Source: Hemileia vastatrix | Taxonomy: Eukaryota > Basidiomycota > Pucciniomycetes > Pucciniales > Zaghouaniaceae | Reading direction: 5' to 3' | DNA length: 64,000 nt | Assembly (NCBI GenBank): GCA_030280995.1 | Contig: JASXTE010000007.1 | Coordinates: forward strand, 18,825,501-18,889,500 | Position numbers and translations under genes: made by a program | The notes under the pieces: model-generated | Databases searched by the model: none | What the model was told of the DNA's origin: nothing | What the model saw: only the letters and a program-made list of their open reading frames with translations | In this document: one piece after another, positions 45,931 to 58,757 of the stretch | Layout: each line of letters starts with the position of its first letter | How positions within the stretch are numbered: the stretch's first letter is position 1

Positions 45931-46627
45931 CGCTGAACACTGTATATTTGTTTAATAATAATTTTCTTCAGAAGTAGTTAGTCATTTTAGATCAAGGATA
46001 AATTAGCAAATTTCACTGCTTTTAAAAATAAATTTTAAGGGAATAGTCAGTAGAATGTTAAGCTTTCATTGAATTGAGAGATAAAATGAAATAGTTTAGG
46101 TGAGAGGAAAAAGAATACACCACATCCCTAATGGGGGAAACGAGTCCTTTGATACCCCCCCCCCCCATTGTATTTACAAATTCTATCAAGTCACATAATC
46201 TAATCTAACTTAGTGAATCTCAATTCTGTTCTCAAAAAAGGCTCCATCATGGACAAAACAAAGGTCCATCCTTGCAATTCAACTAAGTTTATCTCATAAT
46301 CATAAACAAGGGTACCACCCAAAGTCAAGCAACATACATGCAAAATCAACAGCACTTAATCTCATTTCACCATCCATTAAAAGTTGGAGCAATTGTAAAG
46401 ATAAGTAAATACTCTATGTCTGCCTACAAGATCCCTTTAAAAAGCTTATTTTCCTCTTTCTTCTAATGAAAAAAAATCCTTCTACCCATGAAATGATTAT
46501 TCAAGGTTACAACACTAAATTTTCTTTTCTATTACTTTTTTTATTTTAAATTAATTAATTTTTATTTTTCTGTAAATTGTTAATTTTTGGAATGTTCTAT
46601 ACCTCAAGGAAAGTTTGGAATAGGTAA
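45931..46627. other. Intergenic region 3' of the aconitase gene
   Basis: No gene is seen. A C-run flanked by TTTGATACC and ATTGTA lies at about 46148-46171, matching the segment near 15738. Confidence 0.4.
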
Positions 46628-49600
46628 CTATTTTTTGCTTTGCCTGATCAGATTCAATGCAGAGCCAGCTTTGATAAACTTGATTGTTTCTTCACTTAAT
46701 GCATGAAAGGTTTCGATTTCAAAAACTCGCCCATCTTTTTTCTCTACCTGAAGCTTGATTGGGATATCCAAACGTCCATTCAAAACATCATGAAGTCCAA
46801 TCGTCGATACAAAATCACCAGAATCGATAAATGCGTAATCGTCCGGGTTACAAAACGTCAGGCCCAAAATTCCTTGCTTTGTTAGGTTCGCCAAGTGAAT
46901 TCTCGCAAATGATCTTGCAACAATCATCTTAGCACCTAAAAAACGTGGCTGCATACTAGCGTGTTCACGAGCTGATCCTTCCCCATAATTGAACTTTTCA
47001 AAAAAAAAAAATAAGTGTCCGATACTCTACAGCTTCTTAAGACTTGGCAAAAAGAATAAATTTAAACAGACTAACATCGCTAACAACCATCCATGGTTGA
47101 CCTCTGGCTTTCCATTTTTTCGCCATAGCAGGTATTGTGTCTTCCTCTCCTGAGCCAATGCTATCACGTGCAACGTTCACTAGGCCGTTTTCGTCGTTCG
47201 TAGCACCAATTAAGGTATTTTCACTGAGGAAAAGTTACAATACATGGAGTTGAGCTCAATGTGAAAAATTGAATGCAGGGGCAAATATTATTTTATCAAA
47301 CTCATTACCTTATATTTGACAAGTGACCTTTGAATTTCAGCCATTTTCCAGCAGCAGAAATTTCATCTGTTGTACATTTCCCACGAACTCGTATGAGACA
47401 TGGGACTCTTTTAAACTCCATCTGAACATCAGGACACTTCACATCCCAATGTGGCTCAAATGGTTGCAATAGCTCTAGCCGACTAGATTTTGGATTAATA
47501 ATAATTTCTGTTTCCGGAAAAGGAAGAGGAGTAGGCTGAGGAATATATGAAGTATCTCCTGGGATAAACCCTTTGGAAGGGAGTCGCTCCCCGCTTGGTG
47601 CAGTGAATTTAAATGGAACTCCATTAGAATCAAAAAGAGTATCGAGCACTGGATTAAATGTTAAACGGCCCGAAAATGCCTTAAATATAGTAAAAGTAAA
47701 GCTTCATTCAACCTTAAAATATCATTCACCACCAATAATAATATTTTCCACCTCCCATATTATCATAGCATCATTTATCTTACCATTGCAGTCACTATTT
47801 CTGGAGATGCCAAGAAGTTTTTGGTGTTTCTGTTACCATCATTTCGCCCTCGAAAATTTCGATTGAAAGAAGTTATTATAGCTATGATTTCGAAGAAGCA
47901 CAGTAGACGAGATTGAGATAATATTATACTTAAATATGAAGCCTCAGATAATCAAAATAAAATAATTCCAATACCATTATCTTCATTCAATTTTTCTTTA
48001 CGGTCCCATTGTCCAATGCATGGTCCACACGCATTCGCAAGAACAAGCGCTCCCACAGATTCCAGGGATTGTTTGATACCATCTCTTTCAATGGTTGCAT
48101 TGATTAATTCAGACCCGGGAGTAACCATGAAAGGTGTTTTGCTTTTTATACCTTTGGATATAGCTTGAGAGGCAATATTTGAGACTTTTGACATATCTTC
48201 ATAACTACCTTTGATCACACTTATTAGTAATTCGGCAAATTTTAGGAAAAATGATGTCTTCAGACATGCTGCCTACTGTTTGTACACGATCCAATCAGAC
48301 TAGCACTGATTTCATCTTTCCAGCCATTTTCGACTACCATACGTTTAAACTGGCTTAAAGGGGTAGATAAGTCGGGACTGTGAGGACCATTAATGTGAGG
48401 CTCCAATTCATTGAGATCTATCGAGATATGTTGATCATATTCACAACCCTTGTCAGCCACTAAAAATTTTTTAGCCTTGGCTTCATCTGCTGCCTGGGCC
48501 ACCGGAGCTCGATTTGTGGCAAGCAGATATGATTTCATTTCATCAGTGTACGGAAACAAGGATGTGGTGGCGCCCATCTCTGCTCCCATGTTGCAGATTG
48601 TTGCCCTACCAAGTAGAGTGTGATTAAAGTGTAAAAAATCAGCTTCATTGCCTCTTACTAAGATTGCTTTCATGATTAGAAAAACCTACAAACCAGTAGC
48701 AGACTGAGTTTCTACACCTGGTCCGTAATACTCAATAACATGTCCAGTTCCACCTCTCACTGAGAGTTTCCCGACAATATGTAGAATGATATCTTTAGGG
48801 CTAACCCAGTCGTTCAGCCTTCCCTTCAACTCAACGCCAATCACTTTGGGGGCTTTCGTCTCCCAGGCAGTATCGGTCATGGCATCTACCGCATCCGCAC
48901 CACCAACCCCAATAGCCACAGCGCCAAGCCCTCCAGCATTAGGGGTATGAGAATCTGTGCCAAGCATAAATAGACCTGGGGCAGCATAGTCTGAAGAAGA
49001 TGAAACCCCGACATTAAATTTGATTTTTTTCAAAAGACAAATAGAACAGATGAAAAGGCGATGGTAAAAAGGTTTATCATACTTTCTAGAACAATTTGAT
49101 GAATAATGCCACTTCCTGGACGCCAAAATTCAATACCATACTTGCGACTAGCACTTTCCAGAAAGTCAAACACTTCTTTTGAATTTTGAATTCCTTGGGC
49201 AAGGTCCTTTGAAGCACCTTCAAATGCGGATATCAGGTGGTCACAGTGAATAGAAGTTGGAACAGCTGTGCTTGACATACCGCAAGTCGCAAACTGAAGA
49301 AGTGCCATCTGTGCAGAGGCATCTAATCCACGCTGACCTCAGTTTAGGGGGAAAAAAAAACATAATATAGAGTGGAATGAGATAGACCTTGCATAGCTAC
49401 CCTATCCGGCTTCAACTTCAAAAAAGTGGAGCCCCTGTGCAAACCACTTTTGTTAAGTTTCTCAAGCGTTGAGACATCTTGATCAAGATGACTATAGAAA
49501 ATTTTTTCAGTAAGAGTCAAGCTGCTTGCTTGTTTTTGTGGTAAAATGCGCTTGATAGCTTCCAAGCGGTTGATCAGCTGGCGATAGGGCGGGGTAATAG

Positions 49601-49760
49601 AATCGTAATGCTTAATGGGTAAATTTCTAGCTGTTTCCAAAGATCTTTTGATGGAATAGTTCTTTATCAGTGAGTTTTTGGAGGCAGAAGATCGAAAAAG
49701 AGATGAGTTGAAACTTGGAGTTTGAAGGACGAAAGACATTGAAATTTTTTGGGGGGCCAC
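46628..49760 (-). CDS. Aconitate hydratase, mitochondrial type
   Basis: Aconitase interconverts citrate and isocitrate in the mitochondrial TCA cycle using a [4Fe-4S] cluster. The Ser/Lys/Arg-rich N-terminus looks like a targeting peptide. Motifs include [25 protein letters not shown], the cluster cysteines in GSCTNSSYEDM and [19 protein letters not shown], and the swivel-domain GEGSAREHA. Exons are 49760-49388, 49322-49083, 48990-48690, 48605-48277, 48208-47975, 47881-47784, 47679-47309, 47223-47076 and 46993-46628. All joins keep frame (819 codons). The C-terminal part ([20 protein letters not shown]) differs enough from ordinary Aco1 that it may be the second fungal aconitase (Aco2-like, linked in yeast to lysine synthesis). 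That sub-assignment is inference. It looks intact. Confidence 0.93.
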
Positions 49761-51277
49761 ATTCAGGACACTTTAGGATGAAAAATATGGACTAGTTGGA
49801 TGTATGCATACAATCCAAGATTCCATTTAGCCTCCCAATCTGAACCTTCATTTCGAAAGCAAGACCAATCGTTGCCTATTTAATCCAGAAGATGTAATCA
49901 TGTTGAAATTTTTCCTCTTAATGAGTCAGGTGAATATCATAAATGACATGTCAACCTAGTAAACTAGAGAAAGCATGGGGAGTTGCTCATTATATAAATC
50001 TTTTACTTCTCAAAAATTGAAGCAAAACCTATTCATGTCAAAAAAAAATAAAAAAACGGCTTCATCATTTTGTTTAAAATAAAAATTAACAAATAAAAAG
50101 AAAAATATGATCAAAGTTTTACTCTTCTTGCAAACAGTTGACGCATGGAAGTCCCCACGTGGAGCTAGTGTAGGAGTATAACCCATATCACCGCATCACC
50201 TATCATATAATATGAAACAGAACCTTGCTCATCATGGCTCAATAGGAAGCACACACCTGTCTCCACACCATCCATCTAAATATGAAAACTCCCAACTTCT
50301 CCCACATTAATTACAATGACACCACTTCGAGGACTTCACCCATTAACTCTCCAAAATTTATTTTTATAAAAAATTACCCACTCATCTCTTAGACCTCACA
50401 ACAACTTTTCAATAGATGATCCAAGAATTCAAACATGACAGTTCTTAGGTTCAATGATAAGTATATGTAAAAATTCTCAAAATGATCGTTTTTGAGATCT
50501 AAAGGCTATGAAAAATCACAAGGCAACAAAGTCATTTTAAAGAGTAGAATGATTAAGTGAAGTAAAGACCACACACACACATTCTGTATCTTAATATAAC
50601 AGAACATTTTATAACAAACTATACCCCCCTTCTCTCTTTCCCTGTCTCTCTACACCATTTTATAAATATGAATCCTCATACAGACTCATAAAGTGACCTA
50701 CACAGTCACACATAGACAATCAGGTATACCCTTTACACTTCACCATTCCTTCCTTCCTTCCCCCTTCCCCCCTACCCCCCCCCCCCCCCAAAAAAAAAAA
50801 GAAAAAAAGAAAAAGAAAAGACAAAAAAAGCAGACAAATCTTATGTACCTCTAAAAAATTAAAAAGAAAAACACTCAATATTTATTTACAGAAGATCATC
50901 AATCAATTGAAAAGATTGCCCAAATAATAAGTACAATACAACTTCTTCTATAGTTCAATTTTATGCTGTCTTAAATCTTGTGAATGAAAAGATGAATTAT
51001 TGAAACTATGTACATACTCCAATCTAGTGTGAAAAAATTACTAAAAATCAGCTCACAAGATTCATTTCAGACGATACAATCAATTAAGCAAACTATTGAT
51101 GGAAATAGAAGCCATCAATGAAAATACTGAAGTGCTTGATCTTACTTCACATGAATTAAAAGGCAAAACTTGTTAAGAAACAATCCAATGATCGTGGAAC
51201 AACAGAAAATACATTTTTAAAGAAACAGGAAGAAACACTTTTTTTAGTGTAAGTGGGATTCAACGACTTTAATTTTT
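49761..51277. other. Intergenic region between aconitase and TM9 genes
   Basis: It holds the aconitase promoter on the left and the TM9 3' UTR on the right. A CT-rich stretch with short C and A runs lies around 50620-50830. No coding sequence is recognised. Confidence 0.45.
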
Positions 51278-54200
51278 TTAGTCTATCCGGATCCTGGAGT
51301 AAATCCGACGTAAGAAAAAGAATGTAGAAACATAGCCAATAGTGCCAGTGATCTGTATAGTAAAATCCAACATGTGAATATGATGAAATGACAAATAGAT
51401 ATGGGATCACGCACGAGAAAATCCACAAGAGCAATAGAACTCAAGTAACCAACATAAAGAACTTTTGAAGCAAAGCCTTCCAGCGATAATCTTGTGGCGT
51501 GAAGCAAGCCGTAGGCAAAAAGCCAAAGGGCGGAGGCGCCTCCAGTTACAAAAGCTCTTTCATGCCAGCGATAATCTTCTTGACACAAGTGAAAGTAGCA
51601 CATAAGTATTGTAGCAGTAGCAGTTGTTAAAGCCACAACGCTGCAGATAACAACGCAATCAATTTAAGTGAAGAAAGTAATATGATGCCATTCTCAAAAA
51701 ATGAAATGTTTAATCTTGGACTCACCAAAATGTCAAAAAAAGGAAACCAGCAGCATAGTAAACCTTGCTGCCAAACAGGGATGAGAGTAAAAAGTAGCCT
51801 ATAAAGGAAAAAAGGAAACAAATCATAACAATAATAATTAGCATTTAATTTATATGGTTTAGTAATTTATAGGGCAAAATATAGGGAATGATATTCTAAG
51901 CACGCACATTCGATGAACCCGGCTCCGAAGGGAACTAATATGAAGATCAGATTGTATGATTAGCCATCCAAACACAAGCTTTTAAATTCATCCTCAACAA
52001 CAACAAAATAATAATAAATAAATAAAACTCAACGAATGCCAGCCATTAATGCTGAGGACCAAAAGTTCATGTACCACACAGTTGGGGGGATTTGTCGTGG
52101 AATCTGATTTACTCTGACTGGAATAGAAAGTGGACCTCTTCTAGAAGCCATAACTGAGCCAATAACAGTAAGAGGGACTGAAATGAGAAACCACATGGTT
52201 ACTACTGCCATCATAGTACCTGGGAATCCAGAAGAAAATAAGAAAAGCTTTTAATAACATAATCAGCCACTTAGACAAGAGACATCGAGTTACCAAAGGG
52301 AATAGCACCGCTGCTTTTGGTTGCGATAAGAAAAAAGTTTAAAAGATTGAGAACACTGAATAGAATGCTTTGTGTGTCGGGAGCAGGAAAAAATGTTGTC
52401 AATATGAGAAACTAGAGAAGATCGAAGAAGAGAATGCCGTACGAAGGAAATAGACAAGCAGTGAATATGATATTTTGCTTGAAGGCAAAACCACCTAGAG
52501 TTTGGTAGCATGTTGTACTGACATAGCCAGCAACAAAGCTGAACAGAGTCCACGTGATAATCATGACAGTGGACAGGCTTCCTCTGTTGGCTGGAGAAAG
52601 AAAACCAAACAGCGCAAAAACTGGAAAGAAAGAGAGAATAAGAAAATAGACAAATAAAAAATGATTGCAAGAAAAGAAAGAGATATGTTGTTTAATCCCT
52701 ACCAAGAGTGACACCAGACATAGCGACAAGTTGTGCACCACTTCCTACAGCAACTGACAATAGCATAGGTCTCTCAGGCGCACGAAAAACTTCGCCATGA
52801 ACCAATTTCCAGCCAAAATCCTCTTGTACATCATCAATCTGATCAATTGCATTATATCGACCTATATCTCTTGCAACTGATCTTAGAAGAATCATGGCTA
52901 CCATGACGCAGAGAAAAACGGCAATAACAATTGAGTTGACCAATGAGAACCACTAGACATGGATTTCAAAGAGCATAGAAATAGTTACAATAATATGATG
53001 GAACAGATATGTATATAAGTGGATGATAATGTTATATTTGTACATAGTTTCATGATAATAAATTGAAAGACTTACATGTATGCGGGGGTCAAATATATGA
53101 AGATAATGATCCCATCGGGTGGCCCATGGTGTCTCTGACTCCTTTAAAAATAGACAGAAGCGTTGAGAGGAGTAAAATGAATCATAAGAGATAGGCAAAG
53201 AAGCATACAGTCCAGATGACGTTGTAGGTAAATGTAACTTGATTTTCACGACTTTCGTCGAGGATCATGGGTTGCTGAGAGTCACAGTCAGGATGGGAAG
53301 TAGGATGGTTGATAGAGTTTGGCCAGACAATAGCGCCCACTACTCGATAATTTCCTTGATTGACGTGATACCTAAAAATTATCAGGAAAAGTCGTCGACA
53401 AGGTGTAAAAGGACAACAAAAGGAGGAATGAGAGGAAAAGAGAAGGCGTGTTCATGAATGGGCTTGAGTATGGCGAGGAAAGAGCTTGAGGAAACGAAGA
53501 AAAGTGGACAGACTGGAGATAGAAATTGTAGTGATTGTGGAAAAGAGGACGTGAAGAAGAATCCATTTTGCCAAGGGCAAAACCAGTACTGTAAAATATT
53601 TCACCCGATCGATCATCGCGTTTCATTTCAGCAGCAGGTAGACCTTGATGGAAAGTAAGAGTTGGTTTGAGGTTAGTCATATGCAGATTGGTTGGAAGGT
53701 AGAGGGGCAGATAGTGATAGTAATGGTTAGTAATGGTTAGGTGAGTAGGTGGTTAGATGAGAGATAAAGGAAAGGCAACAACCATCAATGAGCCAGTTGT
53801 AAGCATAGTGATCATTGATTGCAGAATTGATGAATTTAGCATCTTCTGCAGGGACAGTAGTTTGGCAAAGTTGCTGGCAGGAGACATTTTTGAGCATGTT
53901 GATCTAGATTTGTGAAAAATAGATAAAAAGATGAAAAAGGTAAGACATAAAAAAGAGATGAATTTTCAAAGAAGAATTTGGGAATAAGATTACATTAAAA
54001 GGAGAAGAGTATAACCTGTCACCAAAGATGATGGATCCGATGGACTGACGAATAGATTTGTAGCCATTTTCTGGGACGCAAAAGTGAAACTTGGGGAGAT
54101 AATAGTCATAAGGGATAAGAGAGTTAAGTTTAGCTTGATTAGATAGATGAGGAGTGAGGGCGTTGACAAGCAAAGGGACTGATTGGTTCTGGAAATAATC

Positions 54201-54314
54201 AGTAGGGGCAGTTCCAGGAAGATAGAAGGCCCAGGAATTGTGTGATTGGAGGATCAGATTGAAGGAGACCAAGTGGATGAGCAGAAAGAAATAAGAGAAG
54301 GATTTGTGATGCAT
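51278..54314 (-). CDS. Transmembrane 9 superfamily protein (EMP70/nonaspanin)
   Basis: TM9SF proteins are nine-span membrane proteins of the Golgi and endosomes, involved in sorting and adhesion. The N-terminus (about 54314-54220) is a signal peptide, followed by a lumenal region with YLPGTAPTDY, VNALTP and IPYDYY. Further exons give SCQQLCQTTV, LPAAEMKRDD, then YHVNQGNYRVVG. The membrane region includes GHGEVFRAPERPMLLSV-like and GPLSIPVRVNQIPRQIPPTVWY. The last exon gives GTIGYVSTFFFLRRIYSRIRID and stops at 51278-51280, a typical family end. Several short introns are needed, for example with first-exon end 53994. I did not resolve every exon. It is divergent from the ESA1-like gene. Confidence 0.9.
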
Positions 54315-54536
54315 GATAAGTGAAAATGAAATTCAAGGGAGTTGAGTGGAGAGAGATGAAAGTTGAGAGTGGATGGTTGATATGAAAAGGTGAAGATTGA
54401 TGAAGGATGAAGGAGAGAATGTGGAGGGATTAAGGTGGAAGAGGGATGGTATGCATGGTGGGGATGCATAGTGCCTTTGGTATGATCCTTGCCATTGGGA
54501 GTGGGATTCTTGTGCTGACTGACTGGACTTGGGATT

Positions 54537-54862
54537 GGAATTATTATTGTGATTGATATTGGAATTAGTGTTGGAATTATTATTGAAATTATTGTTGGAA
54601 TTATTGTTGAAATTATTATTGAAATTATTATTGAAATTATTATTGAAATTATTATTGAAATTATTATTGAAATTATTGTTGGAATTATTGTTGAAATTAT
54701 TATTGAAATTATTGTTGGAATTATTATTGAAATTATTGTTGAAATCATTGTTGGAATTATTGTTGAACTTATTATTGAAATTATTGTTGAAATTATTGTT
54801 GGAATTATTGAAATTATTGTTGGAATTATTATTGAAATTATTGTTGGAATTATTATATATAG
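54537..54862. repeat. Minisatellite in the TM9/ESA1 divergent promoter region
   Basis: About 27 units of a 12-bp pattern (ATTGTTGGAATT or ATTATTGAAATT) lie between two divergent genes. On the minus strand they can be read as Asn-rich (NNNFNNNS) and on the plus strand as Ile/Glu or Leu/Lys repeats. All six frames stay open through most of it because of the 12-bp period. I treat the frames as artefacts. The array ends about 43 bp upstream of the ESA1 start codon. Confidence 0.8.
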
Positions 54863-54904
54863 ACCAACCACCATCTTCTTCATCTTGCTTCATCTTCCCC
54901 CAAC

Positions 54905-56700
54905 ATGACTTCCACTGACTTGTCTTCCATTGTCCCTGGCTGTAAAATATCGGCACAGCGCTTGGATGAAGACTCTCCTCGGATGGCAGAAGTCCTTCGT
55001 ATTAGAAATCCTAATCCTAACTCCACTCCTTCTCAGCAGTTGCAGTTTTAGTCCGTCTTCGTCTTTGTCTCGCCTGTTTCTTTCTGTTCCCTTTAACACT
55101 TACTCTCATATCCTTCCAGCCTACATTGGGTCGGCTACAACAAACGTCTCGATGAATGGGTACCCTCAACCAGGATCGACTTATCGGTCCCCATTCAATA
55201 TCCCTCTATTTCTTCTCCAGCACCATCTACCCCCAATTCCATTTCTAATACTCCTTCAACTCCTCTTCCAAGGAAATCTATAAAATCTGATATTTCTTCA
55301 TCAGCCCTCAGAAAAACTGCCCTCAAAGCTAGCGCCTCTCGTCTTAAAAAGAAAAAAGTCACTGTTCTCTCGCCTTCTCTACAGTTAGAACCTCTTCCAT
55401 CTGAAGATGATCATGATCCGTCTCACGATGAGCTGGATGATCACAACCTAACTCTTTCACCCTCTGTCCATATCAAAGCTGATATCGATCATGATCAAGC
55501 CCTTCTTAGCCCTGACGAGGACGAGCACATGGCTTCTTTTGATGATGATGATCACCCCAAACCTTCTACTCGTTCTCGTCCTCTAGATTATGAAAATCTT
55601 GATGGTGAACACGAGGAAGAAGAAGAGGAGGATGGTGATGAAAATGAAAATGTCGGTGACGATGATGTCGATGAGGATGACGATGATGATCATGGTGATG
55701 GTGGTGGTGATGATGATGATGACAATGATCATGATGGTAGTAAAGAGAATGATCAAAATCTTCTGGCCCCAAATGGTACCTACTCCAAACAGCGTGAAAT
55801 CGAGAAATTGCGTACTTCAGGCAGTATGACTCAATCGCCCCACGAGATTAGTCGAGTCAAAAATTTTGATCGTCTTCAGATGGGACGACATGAAGTCGAA
55901 GTTTGGTATTTCTCTCCTTATCCTATCGATTATGCCAATTTGGAAGTCATCTATGTTTGCGAATTTTGCCTCTCCTTCTATGGTCAAAAATCCCAGCTCT
56001 CTCGTCATCGTAAAAAATGCACTTTGCTCCATCCTCCTGGAAATGAAATTTATCGTCATGAAGACATTCATTTTTTTGAGCTCGATGGCAGGAAACAAAA
56101 AACTTGGTGCCGAAATCTCTCTTTACTCAGCAAATGTTTTCTCGATCATAAAACCCTCTACTATGATGTCGATCCATTTCTGTTTTACGTTATGTGCATG
56201 AGAGACACCCATGGCCTTCACTTGATTGGGTATTTCTCAAAAGAGAAAGAGTCAGCTGAAAACTATAATGTGGCTTGTATTCTTACTCTGCCTCAGTATC
56301 AAAGAATGGGTTTTGGAAAACTTCTGATTGAATTTAGTTACGAGTTGAGTAAAAAAGAATCTAAACTTGGGTCTCCTGAAAAACCTCTTTCCGATTTAGG
56401 TTTGCTTAGCTATCGAGCTTATTGGGAAGAAACTATTGTGGATTTGATAATCAAAAAAATGAAAAATCAAGAAGATGTCTCGATTGATGAGATTGCTCAA
56501 AAAACTGCTATCATTCATAATGATGTCCTTCACACCTGTCAAGCCTTACAAATGCTCAAATAGTTGAGTTCTATTCCTATTTGATGTTATTTAGTTTTAT
56601 AATTTAATGAAAAATATGTTTCTAACAATGCTAACAATTTTTTCTGTTATTTTGTATTTTATTATATTTATTTTTTTGCTTCTTGCTGACATGTAAATGT

Positions 56701-56733
<33 letters not shown>

Positions 56734-56889
56734 AGTCATAATAAGCAGCATATTTTATGTCTTTCAGAACCAATCATTGAAAGGCACGAGAAGTCACTTA
56801 AAAAACGACGTCGAAGAATTGAACCTAGTAAACTTGCGAATTGGAAACCTCCTGTATTTTCTAGAGCTCAGTTACAGTTTGGATTTTAA
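54905..56889 (+). CDS. ESA1: MYST-family histone acetyltransferase, Esa1/KAT5 type
   Basis: Esa1 is the catalytic subunit of NuA4, acetylating histone H4 and H2A in the nucleus. Exon 1 (54905-55050) and the start of exon 2 (55120-56562) form a Tudor-knot/chromo barrel ([15 protein letters not shown]). A long acidic Asp/Glu linker follows. The MYST domain has a C2HC zinc finger (YVCEFC and SRHRKKC), acetyl-CoA loop QRMGFGKLL, the catalytic Cys in [10 protein letters not shown] and the Glu in [10 protein letters not shown]. Exon 3 (56736-56889) ends with [18 protein letters not shown]. The joins are in frame, 580 codons. This is longer than yeast Esa1 (445) because of the acidic linker. The second intron has a 30-T run next to its acceptor. 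It is divergent from the TM9 gene. Confidence 0.93.
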
Positions 56890-57071
56890 TAATTAATTAA
56901 TTAATCAATCAAATTATTTATTTTATTTTATTTTTATTTGAAAATATTTGTGGATTTGATGTTTGATGTTTGAATTTTTTTTTTTCAATTGATATAATGA
57001 TATAATGTGATATCTGTGTTTATATATATATATATATATCTATTAGTGATTTTGTAAGTAAATAAAAACTT
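56890..57071. other. Short AT-rich spacer with TA repeat
   Basis: It contains the probable ESA1 3' UTR and a (TA)n stretch near 57022-57039. No other gene. Confidence 0.45.
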
Positions 57072-57360
57072 TGTTGAAGATGATGTGTCTTGTGTTATTT
57101 GTAATATTACAACTGATTGTCTGTGTGTGTTTGTGTGTCTTTGCCGTCAAGGAGGAGGACAATAGAGACTGGAAAAAGGTCAACAATGGACATATACTAC
57201 AATACAAGCAATTGTTCTATCCGTACGCAAGGTATAACATAGGGAAAGAATATTAGAGCGCAACTTTGGTTACTATAACGGCTACAGTGCAGAGGAATTG
57301 CAAGTATGGATTAGACCCGAAAATGTAAACACATGGGATAAATATTTTACTTTTCTGACA
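57072..57360 (-). repeat. Probable copia-A 3' LTR
   Basis: On the minus strand a purine tract (CAGGGGGGG) is followed at 57360 by TGTCAG, the expected start of an LTR just after the RNase H coding end. A CTTCAACA end near 57072 would make it about 289 bp. The right copy is not in the window, so length is a guess. Confidence 0.45.
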
Positions 57361-58757
57361 CCCCCCCCTGCTTGAGTTTGCATTTTTTTTACATCACAGG
57401 TAGCAATGAATGTAGAGTGTAGTATATTTGGAGTTGATTTAGTGAGTGAATCAGCTAGCATTTTATTAGTCAGGATATAAGGTATTTTTAGTACTCTTGC
57501 AGAAACTTGCTCACAAATCCAGAGAAACTGGACCTCGATGTGCTTGGTTCTAGCTTGAAACACAGGATTATTTGTTAGGGTAATAGCTCCTTGATTGTCT
57601 CCATAGAGTAGTGTAAGTTTTTGCAATTTCAATGCCCTGGGAGGTGATGAGTGATTGTAGCCATATGGCTTCCTGAGCTACAGAGGTACATGATTTTTGC
57701 TCATCTTCTAAAGTCAAAAGAGCCACAGTTGATTGTTTTTCTTTTTTTGGCTTCCAAGAAACAGTCACACCATTTACAAAGAAGAGGTATCCTAATGTGG
57801 ATCTTTGGGTGGCAGGACATCCTGCCCAATTGGAATCAGTAAAACCTATTGGAAGTGAGTACAAGTGATGACCTATAGAAAAAAAAGGATTTGAACAAGA
57901 TTTGATTCCATAGTGTAGTGCTAGGTCTATGGTTACGGATAAGTATCTCATGATATGTTTAAAAGTAATCCAGTGATTGATACTGGGATTTTCAAGGTGC
58001 TGCAATAGTAGGCTAACAGCAAACAACAGGTCCGGTCTAGTACATTGGACCAGGTAATTCAATGAACCTACAGCACTTCTATAGTTAATTTTTAATTTCT
58101 CAAACTCTGAGATTTCTTAAGGAGTGGTGAGTAATAGTTGCAGGTGTGGCATAAACAGAGTTGTGACAGGTCTACATTTGGATAACTGAAATTCTCTTAG
58201 TAGATGGATGCAGTAAGATGATTGGGAGAGACTAATGAAGTTTTTTGTTTTGTTTTTTTGAGTTGTTTTCATACCCAGGAAAAATTGAGCTGCACCTAGG
58301 TTGTCCATATTATACTTAAATGAAATGAGATTTTTGTATGGTTGAACATTTTTACCGAAAATAGCCATATCATCTACATGTAAATAAACACATGTTGGAT
58401 TATCTTTGTCTGATGAAATAAAGAGCCATGGATCAGCAGCTGAGGGAATGAAATTAATGGATTTAAAGAAATTATTCATTTCTTTTGAAAAGCATCTGGG
58501 GGACTGTTTAAGGCCATAAATAGATTTATTGAGTCTGAGGACAGCATTTATCAGCTGAGTTGACATTGTCACTTCTAGAGGTATTTTCATAAAGACATCT
58601 TCTTCAAGAACACCATGAAAAAAGGCCCCTTTCACATCCATAAGATGAAATTCAAGATTCTGGAGTGAAGCAATGGCAACCAGCCTTTGAAAAGTGGTAA
58701 GGCAACTGGTGGGAGAAAAGGTGTCAAAGTAATCAATACCTTGAATTTAAGAGAATC
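57361..58757 (-). pseudogene. Copia-A: 3' part of Ty1/copia pol (RT and RNase H)
   Basis: From the right, RT begins QGIDYFDTFSPTSCLTTF (about 58740-58690). It continues with LMDVKGAFFHGVLEEDVFMKIP, KSIYGLKQSPRCF and the active site VYLHVDDMAIF (about 58390), then LVQCTRPDL. RNase H follows with FTDSNWAGCPATQRSTLGYLF, LYGDNQGAI and TKHIEVQFLWICE near 57520. Frame breaks lie near 57630, 58060-58117 and 58640. The upstream half (gag, protease, integrase) is absent because a gypsy LTR is inserted at 58757/58758. Confidence 0.9.

Noticed and set aside
54254..54956. Long minus-strand ORFs (207 and 209 codons) and plus-strand Ile/Leu-rich ORFs
   Set aside because: They come from the 12-bp-periodic minisatellite, which keeps all frames open. 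They overlap the ends of the real TM9 and ESA1 genes.
55566..55829. His-rich minus-strand ORF and Met-rich plus-strand ORF
   Set aside because: They are shadows of the acidic linker codons of the ESA1-like gene.
57071..57256. 61-codon ORF with a hydrophobic start (MLKMMCLVLFVILQL)
   Set aside because: It lies within the probable copia-A LTR in the opposite orientation, with no motif or conservation to support it.
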